Assembly: GCF_021010565.1 (NCBI RefSeq)
Contig: NZ_JAJNAY010000001.1
Coordinates: 1,592,001-1,656,000, forward strand
From: Chryseobacterium turcicum
Lineage (GTDB): Bacteria; Bacteroidota; Bacteroidia; Flavobacteriales; Weeksellaceae
DNA: 64,000 nucleotides
Direction: 5' to 3'
Shown in pieces: positions 42,569 to 52,076 of the stretch (the stretch's first letter is position 1; the number at the start of each line of letters is the position of its first letter). Position numbers and translations under genes: made by a program. Below the pieces are notes generated by a model that did no database searches, had not been told where the DNA came from, and saw only the letters and a list, made by a program, of their open reading frames with translations.

Positions 42569-43957
42569 ATGAATTACGATATTATTGTTATCGGGAGTGG
42601 TCCTGGTGGATATGTTACTGCAATCAGAGCGGCGCAATTGGGTTTTAAAACTGCAATTATCGAGAAAGAAAATCTAGGAGGAATCTGCCTTAACTGGGGA
42701 TGTATTCCTACAAAAGCTTTGTTGAAGTCGGCTCAGGTTTTTCATTATATTAATCATGCGGAAGATTACGGTTTAAATAAAGTAGAAGCTAGTTTTGAGT
42801 TTCCAAACGTAATCCAAAGAAGCCGTGGTGTAGCGTCTAAAATGAGCAAAGGAATTGAATTCTTGATGAAAAAGAATAAAATCGATGTTATTTTAGGAAC
42901 TGCAAAAGTACAAAAAGGTAAAAAAGTTTCTGTAACTGATAAAGAAGGTAAAGTAACTGAATATTCTGGAACTCACATTATCTTGGCAACAGGAGCTCGT
43001 TCTAGAGAATTGCCAAACTTGCCACAAGACGGTAAAAAAGTAATCGGATACAGACAGGCATTATCGCTTCCTGAGCAACCAAAATCTATGATTGTTGTAG
43101 GTTCTGGAGCAATCGGAGTAGAGTTTGCTGATTTTTATAACACAATGGGTACCAAAGTAACTGTTGTAGAATTCTTACCAAACATCGTGCCTGTAGAAGA
43201 TGAGGATGTTTCTAAACACTTAGAAAAATCTCTGAAAAAATCAGGCATCGAAATTATGACAAACGCTTCTGTAGAAAGCGTTGACACAAGCGGAAATGGT
43301 GTGAAAGCTACTGTGAAAACTGCAAAAGGAAACATTACGCTTGAAGCTGATATCTTACTTTCTGCTGTTGGTATTGCTGCAAACATCGAGAACATTGGTC
43401 TTGAGGAAGTAGGAATTCAAACTGATAAAGGTAGAGTTTTGGTTAATGAATGGTACGAAACTTCAGTTCCTGGATATTATGCAATTGGAGATATTATCCC
43501 TACTCAGGCTTTAGCACACGTTGCTTCTGCAGAAGGAATTACTTGTGTTGAAAAAATCAAAGGAATGCACGTTGAGAAAATCGATTATGGCAATATTCCT
43601 GGTTGTACTTACTGTCACCCGGAAGTTGCTTCTGTTGGTCTTACAGAGAAACAAGCTAAAGAAAAAGGTTACGAAATCAAAGTGGGTAAATTCCCTCTTT
43701 CTGCAAGTGGAAAAGCGACTGCTAACGGAAATACAGATGGTTTCATCAAAGTAATTTTCGACGCTAAATATGGAGAATGGTTAGGTTGTCACATGATTGG
43801 TGAAGGTGTAACTGATATGGTTGCTGAAGCAGTTGTTGCTAGAAAACTAGAAACGACTGGTCACGAAATCATCAAGTCTATTCACCCGCACCCAACGGTT
43901 TCTGAAGCAATTATGGAAGCTGCTGCTGCGGCTTATGGTGAAGTGATTCACATTTAA
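42569..43957 (+). CDS. lpdA: dihydrolipoyl dehydrogenase (E3)
   Basis: A 462-residue flavoprotein disulfide reductase. FAD binds at GSGPGGYVTAIRAAQLG (9-25), the redox disulfide is C40-LNWG-C45, NAD binds at VVGSGAIGVEF, and the active-site His-Glu pair lies in HPHPTVSE near the C-terminus. It reoxidises dihydrolipoamide of 2-oxoacid dehydrogenase complexes and the glycine cleavage system, probably including the complex of the fused E1 at 19.9 kb. It stands alone with two hairpins downstream. Confidence 0.96.
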   Translation: MNYDIIVIGSGPGGYVTAIRAAQLGFKTAIIEKENLGGICLNWGCIPTKALLKSAQVFHYINHAEDYGLNKVEASFEFPNVIQRSRGVASKMSKGIEFLMKKNKIDVILGTAKVQKGKKVSVTDKEGKVTEYSGTHIILATGARSRELPNLPQDGKKVIGYRQALSLPEQPKSMIVVGSGAIGVEFADFYNTMGTKVTVVEFLPNIVPVEDEDVSKHLEKSLKKSGIEIMTNASVESVDTSGNGVKATVKTAKGNITLEADILLSAVGIAANIENIGLEEVGIQTDKGRVLVNEWYETSVPGYYAIGDIIPTQALAHVASAEGITCVEKIKGMHVEKIDYGNIPGCTYCHPEVASVGLTEKQAKEKGYEIKVGKFPLSASGKATANGNTDGFIKVIFDAKYGEWLGCHMIGEGVTDMVAEAVVARKLETTGHEIIKSIHPHPTVSEAIMEAAAAAYGEVIHI

Positions 43958-43962
43958 TTTTC

Positions 43963-43994
43963 ACTTTGTCAAAGTTGAAAATCTTTGACAAAGT
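43963..43994 (+). terminator. hairpin after lpdA (first of two)
   Basis: ACTTTGTCAAAG / CTTTGACAAAGT, 12 bp perfect, 8-nt loop; only a weak T tract follows. Confidence 0.6.
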
Positions 43995-44006
43995 TTAATC
44001 ATATCA

Positions 44007-44039
44007 AAACCACAGATTTTGTCTGTGGTTTTTCTTTTT
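44007..44039 (+). terminator. intrinsic terminator after lpdA (second)
   Basis: AAACCACAGA / TCTGTGGTTT, 5-nt loop, followed by TTCTTTTT. The rest of the 313-bp spacer up to the PH-domain gene (44040-44270) is A/T-rich and shows nothing I can name. Confidence 0.85.
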
Positions 44040-44270
44040 GGTAGATAATTTTTTTTATTTGAATATTCTAAATACATCAGAATAAAAAAATCTATGGTCT
44101 TAGTTAAGTGTTAACGCCTTTGTGAGCCTTAAAAACGGTTTGATAGAAAAAAACTCTATGCACTCTGTGTTTAACTTATATATAATAATTAGAATTTTAC
44201 TCACGTTATATTTTATCTCAGTTATTTTCTTAATTTTATTCACTTAATAAACTACAAATTAAAATAAATT

Positions 44271-44885
44271 ATGTTCAAAAAATTAGCTGCAGAAGCTTTA
44301 GGATTGGGGGATATCGGTAAAATTATTCCTTCTCAGGATTACGACAAAGTAGATTCTGATGATTATATTTTATCGGAAGATAATGAGAAAATTTTCTTTT
44401 TAATTAAATCTAAAAGAGATGAATATTGTTTTACCAATCGTGCTTTGATTCACATTGACGGAGCAAGTGCGATTGACAGAAAAAGAATTTTGAGAAGATA
44501 CGAATATTATCAGTTCCCGTTTTCAAATGTAGCTTTGCAGACTGCCGGAACAATTGATTTGGATGTTGAAATTTCATTCAATATCGGAAATGTTCCATTA
44601 ATGATTAGCGTTGCAAAAGGTCAGATTGACCAGCTGAAAGACCTTTATAAAGCACTTTTAGCTATTCAGCAGGAGGTTCATCATAATCATTCTTTGCTGA
44701 ATTTTTCAAATGACAGTATACAGAAAGCAATTGGCAGTGTTGCCTCAGGAAAACAGGAAAATGTCTCAAAAAGCCAGGAATTAAAGGCAATCAACGAATA
44801 TATTTTCGCTTGGAACACCAATAGTTTTGACAGATATACCCAAAAAGATTTCTCGAAAATTTTTGAAAAGTATATTAATAATTAA
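44271..44885 (+). CDS. PH domain protein (YvbH-like)
   Basis: A 204-residue soluble protein. A bacterial pleckstrin-homology domain (about 15-130) contains the strands EKIFFLIKSKRDEYCFTNRALIHIDG and YEYYQFPFSNVALQTAG; a helical tail (135-204, NEYIFAWNTNSFDRYTQKDF) corresponds to the YvbH oligomerisation region. Function is unknown in related bacteria. Its terminator follows directly. Confidence 0.85.
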   Translation: MFKKLAAEALGLGDIGKIIPSQDYDKVDSDDYILSEDNEKIFFLIKSKRDEYCFTNRALIHIDGASAIDRKRILRRYEYYQFPFSNVALQTAGTIDLDVEISFNIGNVPLMISVAKGQIDQLKDLYKALLAIQQEVHHNHSLLNFSNDSIQKAIGSVASGKQENVSKSQELKAINEYIFAWNTNSFDRYTQKDFSKIFEKYINN

Positions 44886-44905
44886 GATTTTAATATTAAA
44901 GATAT

Positions 44906-44940
44906 AAAAAGCCACAGAGAAAGTCTGTGGCTTTTTGTTT
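44906..44940 (+). terminator. intrinsic terminator
   Basis: AAAAAGCCACAGA / TCTGTGGCTTTTT, 13 bp perfect with a GAAAG loop and a trailing T tract. Confidence 0.9.
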
Positions 44941-45005
44941 TGATAATCAACAATTTTTTGATTGTTTAAATAGATTTTTCACCAATGTTTTCTTACATTT
45001 ATGTA

Positions 45006-45797
45006 ATGAATTTTGAAAAAACAGGATTGGTTTTGTCTGGTGGTGGTACCAAAGGTATTGCTCACGCTGGTGTGCTGAAATTTTTGAGCGAACAGAATAT
45101 TGAGGCCGATATTCTGGCTTGTTGCAGTGCCGGTTCTATTGTGGGATGCCTTTATGCCATCGGAAAAAAGCCTGAGGAAATTTTAGATTTCTTTCAGTCG
45201 GTCTATTTTTTTAATTGGAGACATTTTACATTTAACCAACCGGGGTTGGTTTCTTCTGAGATTTTTAATGCCTATCTGAAACCTATTTTCAATGATATGA
45301 AGATTGGAGACCTTGATAAAAAAGTGAAAATTGTGGCAACTGAACTGGTTGGCGGAACAGAAAAAATTTTCGATGAAAATTTTTTAATAACAGATGCTAT
45401 TATTGCTTCATGCTCGATTCCGGGAATTACAACGCCTTATATTTTAGGGGAAGAAATGTTCTGTGATGGCGGTGTTTTAAATAATTTTCCGGCAGATATT
45501 ATTCGTGATGATTGTGATAAACTGATTGGGGTTTTTGTATCGCCACCCCACGATATTAAAATCAACGATTTAAAGTCAATTAAAGCCATTGTTTCCAGGT
45601 CTTATGATTTGCTTTCATATCGTATCGAAAAGGTTAAATTTGAATATTGTGATTGGTTTATTTCGTCTCAGGATTTATCGAGCTACGGAACTTTTGAAAG
45701 GAGAAGAGACCGTTTAGAACAAATATTCAATATTGGGTATCGTGCTGCCAAAGAAAGTTTCGCAGAAAGTAATTATTTTACAGGAATGAAAAATTAA
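45006..45797 (+). CDS. patatin-like phospholipase
   Basis: A 263-residue protein with the oxyanion loop GLVLSGGGTKGIAHAGVLK (6-24), the nucleophile S41, and the Asp of the catalytic dyad in DGGVLNNFP. It should hydrolyse acyl esters of lipids. The nucleophile elbow reads C39-C-S41-A-G43, with Cys in place of the usual first Gly of GxSxG. The ATG at 45006 is preferred over one at 44985 because MNFEKTGLVLSGGG is the normal start. TACATTTA stands 4 nt upstream. Confidence 0.88.
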   Translation: MNFEKTGLVLSGGGTKGIAHAGVLKFLSEQNIEADILACCSAGSIVGCLYAIGKKPEEILDFFQSVYFFNWRHFTFNQPGLVSSEIFNAYLKPIFNDMKIGDLDKKVKIVATELVGGTEKIFDENFLITDAIIASCSIPGITTPYILGEEMFCDGGVLNNFPADIIRDDCDKLIGVFVSPPHDIKINDLKSIKAIVSRSYDLLSYRIEKVKFEYCDWFISSQDLSSYGTFERRRDRLEQIFNIGYRAAKESFAESNYFTGMKN

Positions 45798-45860
45798 GTG
45801 ATTTATAAGTAAAAGGTAAAAAGTAAAAGGTAAAAAGAGCCAAGTAAAAAGTAATTTTGC

Positions 45861-45902
45861 ATCTATCATCTATCATCTATCATCTATCATCTATCATCTA
45901 TC
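45861..45902. repeat. six exact copies of the heptamer ATCTATC
   Basis: Forty-two bp of perfect 7-bp tandem repeat, preceded by two copies of AAGTAAAAGGTAAA (about 45807-45836) and GAGCCAAGTAAAAAGTAA. It fills most of the space between the patatin and ade genes, which are convergent. Confidence 0.9.
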
Positions 45903-45909
45903 AACCATT

Positions 45910-47535
45910 TTAAACAAAAACATCCGTAAACTCAAAGCTTTTACCATTAAATAATCCTTTATCACTCAGTTTCAATTCAGGAATTACTAAAAGCGCCATA
46001 AAAGATAAACTCATGTAAGGAGCTCTCAGCTTGCTTCCTAATTCTTTTGCTCTTCTGTCTAATTTAATGTAGGATTCTGCGACTTGCTCAGCAGGAAGAT
46101 TGGTCATAATTCCTGCAATGGGTAATTCTAAGACCATTTCTTCAGTTTGTGTCGAAAGAGAGATTCCTCCTTTAGCTTTAATAATAGCATTTACAGCTTT
46201 ACAAATATCAGCATCATTTGTTCCGACCACAACGATATTATGACAATCATGAGCTACACATGATGCGATGGCACCCTCTTTTAAACTGAAATTTTTAATA
46301 AATGCAACGGCTACTGGAGCATCGTTGTAACGATTAACGACAGCAATTTTCAGAATATCTTCATCTGTATTTGATTCAGCATATCCATTGATGTTTAAAG
46401 TACTTGCTTGGATTTCATGCGTGATAAGTTGACCGTCTAAAGCTTCAATCATACGAATTTTTTCGCCCTCACTTTTAATTTTAAAATCAGAAGGTTGTTT
46501 TATGGTACAGTGGAAATTATTGACAATTTCAGATTCAATAGGTTGAATGAATGAATTACCGTTTTCAGCAACTAAATCTCCGTTGATATACGTTTTTAAA
46601 ACAGTAAAATCTTCAGTATTATCAATTTCAATAAAATCTGCATTATCCCCAATTTGCAATAAACCGATGGGCAAATTATAATGATGAATCACATTGTAAG
46701 AAGCTGCACGAAGAACATTGTATAAATCGTGACCTTCTTTCAAGGCACGTTTCACATGGTCATCAATATGAGACTCGATTAAATTATCAGGATGTTTGTC
46801 GTCGCAACAAAACATAATCTGCTCCGGAAAGTCTTTCAATAAAGGGATTAACGTGTCGAAATTTTTCGCAGCACTTCCTTCTCTTATCATGATTTTTACC
46901 CCATGTTTTAGTTTCTCTAGCGCTTCATCATAACCAAAGCACTCATGGTCTGTAGATATTCCGGCATCGAAATAATTTGTCATGGTTTCGCCCATCAATC
47001 CGGGAGCATGGCCATCAATAGGCTTATTGTGTTCTTTTGCGAAGGCAATTTTCTTTAAAACCTCATTATCTTTGTAAATAACGCCTGGGAAATTCATCAT
47101 TTCAGCTAAATAAACAATTTCCTTTCTGCTCAATAATTCGTTAATATCATTAGAATCTATAACTGCTCCTGCCGTTTCGAAATTTGTTGCAGGAACACAT
47201 GATGGAGCCCCAAAATAAAAATGAAAAGGAACTTGTCGCGCATTTTCAATCATATAATCTACACCGGCAACACCCAAAACATTCGCAATCTCATGAGGGT
47301 CTGAAATGGTTCCGACGGTTCCGTGTTTTACGGCAATTCTGGCAAATTCTGACGGAATGAGCATACTGCTTTCAATATGTACGTGAGCATCGATAAATCC
47401 CGGTAAAATATAGGTGTCTAAAGTCTCTTCAATTCTTTTTATGGAAGCTATTTTTTTGTTTGAAATAATAACTTCTGCAGGATAAATATCTTTAGCGATG
47501 ATATCGATTAAATTAGCTTTTACCGTAAATTCCAT
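45910..47535 (-). CDS. ade: adenine deaminase
   Basis: A 541-residue amidohydrolase that converts adenine to hypoxanthine and ammonia. It shows the metal-binding [14 protein letters not shown], the family stretches [15 protein letters not shown] and [15 protein letters not shown] FCCDDKHPD, and a C-terminal domain with [22 protein letters not shown] typical of Ade. It belongs to purine salvage in the cytoplasm. An unusual perfect hairpin lies 15 nt upstream of the start codon. Confidence 0.95.
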   Translation of the reverse strand: MEFTVKANLIDIIAKDIYPAEVIISNKKIASIKRIEETLDTYILPGFIDAHVHIESSMLIPSEFARIAVKHGTVGTISDPHEIANVLGVAGVDYMIENARQVPFHFYFGAPSCVPATNFETAGAVIDSNDINELLSRKEIVYLAEMMNFPGVIYKDNEVLKKIAFAKEHNKPIDGHAPGLMGETMTNYFDAGISTDHECFGYDEALEKLKHGVKIMIREGSAAKNFDTLIPLLKDFPEQIMFCCDDKHPDNLIESHIDDHVKRALKEGHDLYNVLRAASYNVIHHYNLPIGLLQIGDNADFIEIDNTEDFTVLKTYINGDLVAENGNSFIQPIESEIVNNFHCTIKQPSDFKIKSEGEKIRMIEALDGQLITHEIQASTLNINGYAESNTDEDILKIAVVNRYNDAPVAVAFIKNFSLKEGAIASCVAHDCHNIVVVGTNDADICKAVNAIIKAKGGISLSTQTEEMVLELPIAGIMTNLPAEQVAESYIKLDRRAKELGSKLRAPYMSLSFMALLVIPELKLSDKGLFNGKSFEFTDVFV

Positions 47536-47550
47536 TTGTTTTATTTAAAT

Positions 47551-47584
47551 AAATAATTCCTAATAGTGAAATTAGGAATTATTT
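47551..47584 (-). terminator. 14-bp hairpin upstream of ade
   Basis: AAATAATTCCTAAT / ATTAGGAATTATTT with a 6-nt loop. It follows the stop codon of the gene at 47602 and lies in the leader of ade. A weak T tract makes a terminator or processing hairpin equally possible. Confidence 0.55.
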
Positions 47585-47601
47585 TTAGATTTTATTTAAA
47601 A

Positions 47602-48036
47602 TTAATTTTTAACAATTTGCGCATCTTGTTTTACCAAAGTTTTGCCGTTTCCATCAATGACAACTAATGTGTAAGGTGCTTTTTTTGCTGAAGCAGTAAG
47701 GTAATTTCTCCAAACCTGATACAGCGTTCCGTTATTGTTGAATTCAAAATAATAATTTCCTCCCGAACCATCTGGAATTAACTCTCCATCACTAATAATC
47801 ATGCTTGGTTTAGCAGTAATTTTTGTATTGGCTCCCCAAGATTGGTAGAGATAGTTTCCGTTGGGCTGTTTGTCGATTCTTACTTTAAATTTTTTGGTTT
47901 TAATGATAACCGTTTTTGGAACATTTTGATAGTAAGCTGTTCCATTATCTTTTTTGGGAGTGGGATTTAAATCATGTGCCGAAATCAGAGAAAACTGAGC
48001 AATACATAAAGTTCCTAATAATAATTTCTTAATCAT
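47602..48036 (-). CDS. secreted protein of unknown function
   Basis: A 144-residue protein with a signal peptide (1-20, ending LISAH). The mature chain is beta-rich with conserved-looking aromatic pairs (NYLYQSWGANT, NYYFEFNNNGTLYQVWRNYL). No family is recognised. It is transcribed in the same direction as ade but separated by a hairpin. Confidence 0.7.
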   Translation of the reverse strand: MIKKLLLGTLCIAQFSLISAHDLNPTPKKDNGTAYYQNVPKTVIIKTKKFKVRIDKQPNGNYLYQSWGANTKITAKPSMIISDGELIPDGSGGNYYFEFNNNGTLYQVWRNYLTASAKKAPYTLVVIDGNGKTLVKQDAQIVKN

Positions 48037-48100
48037 TTTGATTTGTTTTTAAAATTACAATGTTGGAATCAAATTTAAAGCCAATAAAAAATAGAGGAAA

Positions 48101-48622
48101 CTATTTCTTTTTACTTTCGTTAATAATATTTATAATTTCTTGTTTATCAATGCTATTTTCTAAAAGTCTCCCGCCATCTTGTATAATCTCCTTTTCAAAT
48201 TCCCATTTTACCCAATCAAAAATATATAATTTGGTATATGATGTTAAAACTTCTTTCATATTACTATCGTCAGTAGATGTTAAAGTTATTTTCTTTTCTT
48301 TTACTACAAAAATTGGTATATTACTTTTTAAATAAACTTTAGTTTTTGAATAATTGTCTGAATATTTAAACCAATATGAAGTCAAAACGGCAACACTAGG
48401 CTCTTCATCTTTTATTTGTATTTTGTTAATATCTATTCCAGTACGTTCATTTGTACCGTGCCCAACTTGGAAAATTTGAACATCTTCTTCATTTGCATTA
48501 GTTTTATTATTAATAAAATTGACTTCGTTAATTATATCTTGCTTAGCTATTTGAGCATAAAAAACAGCTGATGAAAACAGATTTAGTAATAAAATTAAAG
48601 AAAGAGAAGATTTTAAATTCAT
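48101..48622 (-). CDS. secreted protein of unknown function
   Basis: A 173-residue protein with a signal peptide (1-23, ending VFYAQ). The mature part mixes polar helices and strands (VLTSYWFKYSDNYSKTKVYL, YIFDWVKWEFEKEIIQDGG). I recognise no family. It lies 6 nt after gldA and is probably cotranscribed. Confidence 0.7.
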   Translation of the reverse strand: MNLKSSLSLILLLNLFSSAVFYAQIAKQDIINEVNFINNKTNANEEDVQIFQVGHGTNERTGIDINKIQIKDEEPSVAVLTSYWFKYSDNYSKTKVYLKSNIPIFVVKEKKITLTSTDDSNMKEVLTSYTKLYIFDWVKWEFEKEIIQDGGRLLENSIDKQEIINIINESKKK

Positions 48623-48628
48623 CTTAAT

Positions 48629-49348
48629 TTAAGCTTTAGTTTCAACCTTAAACTCCAGCGTATAACTCGCAAAAGCCTCTTCCAAGCTATTAAATTTTCC
48701 TTTAAACTCTTCAATATTACAATCCTGAAGAATATTTCCTTTATGAATCAAAATCACGCGGGTACACAGCGCTTCAACTTCCTGCATAATATGTGTAGAA
48801 AGCAAAACGGTTTTCTCTTTACCAATCTCTTTAATCACGTTTCTGATTTCAAGAATCTGATTGGGGTCTAGTCCATTGGTCGGTTCATCTAAAATTAATA
48901 AATCTGGCTGATGAATAATGGCTTGCGCTAAACCAACTCTCTGTTTGTATCCTTTAGAAAGCTGACCGATTTTTTTAGATTTTTCGGGAGTAATTCCTAC
49001 CAATTCTATTACCTCATCTACTCTTGCTTCAGAAATTTTGTGAATATTGGCAACAAATTGTAAATATTCTTTCACGTACATCTCTAGATAAAGCGGATTG
49101 TTTTCAGGAAGAAATCCAATGTTTTTTTTGCTTTCAATCTCGTACTCCGAAATGTTTTTTCCGTTAAAGATAATTTCACCTTCATCAATTTTCAATGCAC
49201 CGACAATAGATTTCATTAATGTAGATTTTCCGGCTCCGTTTGGACCCAAAAGACCAATGATTTCACTTTTATCAATATTGATGTTGATGTTATTGAGAGC
49301 AGTCTGCTCACCAAATTTCTTTGTTAGATTAATTACCTGAAGCGACAT
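48629..49348 (-). CDS. gldA: gliding-motility-type ABC transporter ATPase GldA
   Basis: A 239-residue ABC ATPase. Walker A is GPNGAGKST (34-42), the signature is LSKGYKQRVGLAQA, Walker B is LLILDEPTNGLDPNQ, and an H-loop lies in LSTHIMQEV. FLPENNPLYLEMYVKEYL and GITPEKSKKIGQLSKGY match GldA of gliding flavobacteria closely. In Flavobacterium GldA works with the permeases GldF and GldG; neither is in the window. The ATG at 49348 is chosen over a GTG at 49369. Many non-gliding Chryseobacterium carry such genes. Confidence 0.85.
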   Translation of the reverse strand: MSLQVINLTKKFGEQTALNNININIDKSEIIGLLGPNGAGKSTLMKSIVGALKIDEGEIIFNGKNISEYEIESKKNIGFLPENNPLYLEMYVKEYLQFVANIHKISEARVDEVIELVGITPEKSKKIGQLSKGYKQRVGLAQAIIHQPDLLILDEPTNGLDPNQILEIRNVIKEIGKEKTVLLSTHIMQEVEALCTRVILIHKGNILQDCNIEEFKGKFNSLEEAFASYTLEFKVETKA

Positions 49349-49368
49349 AGTACAATGAGATATTTTCA

Positions 49369-49376
49369 CAAAAATA
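49369..49376 (-). promoter_or_regulatory. -7 promoter box of gldA
   Basis: On the minus strand TATTTTTG, an exact TANNTTTG match, ends 20 nt before the ATG. No -33 box is clear. Confidence 0.5.
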
Positions 49377-49380
49377 GAAA

Positions 49381-49408
49381 TAAAAAACTCATTCGGGAAG
49401 AATGAGTT
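49381..49408 (-). terminator. intrinsic terminator of the 49433-50017 gene
   Basis: AACTCATTC / GAATGAGTT with a 5-nt loop, followed on the minus strand by TTTTTA. It ends the upstream gene just before gldA's promoter. Confidence 0.88.
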
Positions 49409-49432
49409 GATATATATTGTGAAAAACGAAAT

Positions 49433-50017
49433 TTATTTTCTTTTTTTCGTAGGTTTTACCGGAGTTTTGGTTGCTGGTGCAGTGTAATTCTGGGTGTTAT
49501 TTACCGAGTTTTGTACGGTATTATTTACAGGATTTACCGGAGTTTGTTTTACAGCTGTTTTATAAAGTGCTGCTTTGGGAGTTCCGATACCAAATATTTT
49601 ATCAATCTGTTTTTTGTTTAAAAACTGAGATTTTCCTACATATTTTTTATTCTTATTGATGTACTGAATAATCTGTACGGTAGGTTGACCGTAGTTTTTC
49701 TCATACTGTAGCTCAATAATATCGTTGGGAAGTTCTAAAGAAATATTTCCAGTAGGCTGGTCTATAAAACCATCAGTAATCATTTTGTAAAGCTCTTGTA
49801 CATCACCATTCATATCGTTAAATGAAAATGACCTAAAAGTGTTGAGATTACTGGTGTTGATGTCCTGATAATTAAAAGTAAATTTATTATCTTTTTTATA
49901 TAAGCCGACAGAATTGTCTTTTCCGATTTCTATTAATGTTTCATTTTTAAGAACCTTTATTTGTGAAAATACAGAGATTCCAGAGAACAAAGTGAGGAGT
50001 AAAATTATTTTTTTCAT
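49433..50017 (-). CDS. secreted protein of unknown function with Pro/Asn/Lys tail
   Basis: A 194-residue protein with a signal peptide (1-18, ending VFSQ). The first part is beta-rich (KNETLIEIGKDNSVGLYKKD), and the last 40 residues are low-complexity (NPVNNTVQNSVNNTQ, then PATKTPVKPTKKRK), rich in Lys, Thr and Pro. No family is recognised. The basic low-complexity end could contact cell wall or surface polymers. It has its own terminator. Confidence 0.7.
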   Translation of the reverse strand: MKKIILLLTLFSGISVFSQIKVLKNETLIEIGKDNSVGLYKKDNKFTFNYQDINTSNLNTFRSFSFNDMNGDVQELYKMITDGFIDQPTGNISLELPNDIIELQYEKNYGQPTVQIIQYINKNKKYVGKSQFLNKKQIDKIFGIGTPKAALYKTAVKQTPVNPVNNTVQNSVNNTQNYTAPATKTPVKPTKKRK

Positions 50018-50722
50018 GCTATTGTAAGTTTAATATTTTGGTTTATAATGCTATTTTACAGATAGAATTATAAACACTATTTCTTTTATAAGGCAAAAAT
50101 AATGTTTTTTTTTAATTTGCTTTTAACGAATTATTATGCAAATCGTAATATGTCACAAAAGAAAATGATTTTAAAATTAGGTTTGTTTTTGGTTATTAGT
50201 AGTTTTTTCATCTTTAGCAGATGATATATTATAGTTTATAAATTAGTTTTTTAGTTTATGATACAAGAGTTTTATTTAAGCTTTCTAAAAATAGATTGAT
50301 ATTTTTAATTTTAGTTTTTTAGGTGTAAAATATGACTGTTGAATAAGGTTTGTTTTTCGGTTTTTAGTTTTAATGTGTTTAAATACAGTATTTTATGGAA
50401 TTTTGTTTTTGTGTAAAAATTTAATTAAAATTTAATATTAAATAAAAAATAAACTAGTTAGTTATAAATATCTGTGAAAAAATTACTCATCAAGCAACAA
50501 ACTATTTTAATTTAACTTAATAATTTGCGCAAATAACAAGAGAATGAATATTTGTATTTAATAAATTTTTTAAATCTATTCAACTCTTGAAAATTTATTG
50601 CATATTATCCTGCCTAATAAAGAAATGCAAATAAAATACCATTTTCAATAAATTTTCAATAAAATGACAATCTTGTTTATCCATAAAAATAATCTCATTT
50701 TTTAACCAATTTAATAAGATGC
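50018..50722. other. 705-bp A/T-rich spacer without recognisable features
   Basis: No ORF of useful length, no strong hairpin and no repeat of the families seen elsewhere. CAAAAATA at 50094-50101 could be the -7 box (minus strand) of the gene at 49433-50017. Confidence 0.6.
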
Positions 50723-52039
50723 TTATTTTAAAAACCAAATTTCAAACCGGCTTCCTTTTTCCAAAGGCTTATAATTCAAATAACCTTTATGAGCTTCAAT
50801 AATACTTTTACTGAGTGTTAATCCTATTCCGGAACCACTGATTCTTGTAGTAAAAAACGGAAGGAAAATTTTATCTTTAATTTCGTTTGGAATACCTATT
50901 CCATTATCTTCTACGCTTAAAAGAATACGTTTGTTCAGAGTTTTTATTTCTGTTTTGATGATTTTTTTTGAATTATCCGCGACGGCATAGATTGCATTGA
51001 GATAAAGATTGATGAGACATCTTTCAATCATTTTCTGGTCTGCAAAAATAGTTTGATTCTCTAATGAGTTGATGATTGTAATATTATTTTTTTCAAATTC
51101 TGGTTTCAGAAAATTAAGGGCAGATTCTACAATATGAGTTAAAGAAATTATTTTAGAAACCGGTTTTGGCAACTCTGCAACCTGTCTGTAATCATCCACG
51201 AAATTCAGCAATTGTTTCGATTTTGAATTGATAATCATCAAGCTTTCCTTCATATCTTGTTGGTCTTCTTTTTCGATGATTTCCTGATTGGCAATGTATT
51301 CCAAATTTTGAATCAAACTGTTGACTGGCGTCAAAGTATTGAGAAGCTCATGAGAAATTACTTTCATCAGATTGTTCCAAGCCAGTTTTTCTTTTTGCTC
51401 AATAATTTTCTGAACAGACTCTAAACTGATAATGCAGAAGCGGTTTTTTATATTTTCAACCTTTTTGGTCCTTAGAGAAAATGACTGTTTTGTATTTTCG
51501 TTAATTGAAATATCAAAAAATTCCTGAGAGTTTTCGTATCCCGTTTTTTCAATTATTTTATAAAAATTAGGGGTTTTATTTTCATAAAGATTCCAGGAAT
51601 TATACTTTGGAATTTGTAAGATTTCCAGAAAAACAGGGTTTACATAAAAGACTTCCCACTGATTATTTTTTTTGGAAAGAATCATTAACCCAATTTCTAA
51701 CTGACTCAAGATTTCTTCATACAAAAGCTTGTACGAAGAATGTGAAAGATGCTCTTCCTTACTTTGATAATAGAGTTTTACAGCGCTATCAACTAAACTA
51801 TTTTCTTCATTTTTCGGAAACAAGGAAAAATCTTTTTTCTGAATTGCCAAAAGTATTTTTTCGGTTTTTTGAATATAAGACAACGCTAATGTCTGAGCAA
51901 AAAAGATGCATCCAATAGTTATACTGCTAAATAAACCGAAGTTAATCCACTTGCTTTGCATATAAAAATCAAATGAAAAAATCCCACTGATTATTGCCAG
52001 CAGAATAATTATTAGCCAGATTATTTTATTTTTATTCAT
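50723..52039 (-). CDS. sensor histidine kinase
   Basis: A 438-residue membrane kinase. Two N-terminal helices (about 8-25 and 35-55) enclose almost no periplasmic loop, so it senses the membrane or an internal signal. A PAS-like domain (about 95-210) precedes the dimerisation helix with H230 (VISHELLNTLTPVNSL) and the ATPase with N (NLYLNAIYAV), G1 (VEDNGIGIP) and G2 (SGSGIGLTLSKSI). It resembles NtrY-type kinases. The sigma-54 activator gene lies directly upstream in the same direction, so the pair is a two-component system, probably controlling the divergent exporter operon. Confidence 0.93.
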   Translation of the reverse strand: MNKNKIIWLIIILLAIISGIFSFDFYMQSKWINFGLFSSITIGCIFFAQTLALSYIQKTEKILLAIQKKDFSLFPKNEENSLVDSAVKLYYQSKEEHLSHSSYKLLYEEILSQLEIGLMILSKKNNQWEVFYVNPVFLEILQIPKYNSWNLYENKTPNFYKIIEKTGYENSQEFFDISINENTKQSFSLRTKKVENIKNRFCIISLESVQKIIEQKEKLAWNNLMKVISHELLNTLTPVNSLIQNLEYIANQEIIEKEDQQDMKESLMIINSKSKQLLNFVDDYRQVAELPKPVSKIISLTHIVESALNFLKPEFEKNNITIINSLENQTIFADQKMIERCLINLYLNAIYAVADNSKKIIKTEIKTLNKRILLSVEDNGIGIPNEIKDKIFLPFFTTRISGSGIGLTLSKSIIEAHKGYLNYKPLEKGSRFEIWFLK

Positions 52040-52076
52040 TATTAATTTATATGAATGTCCGTTTATTTATCTAAGG

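Noticed and set aside
45861..45902. CRISPR-like or attachment-site repeat
   Set aside because: It is a simple 7-bp tandem repeat without spacers, integrase or flanking tRNA.
50018..50722. Replication origin or RNA gene in the longest featureless spacer
   Set aside because: No DnaA-box cluster, no GC-rich stable fold and no tRNA or rRNA signature is visible; it is only A/T-rich.
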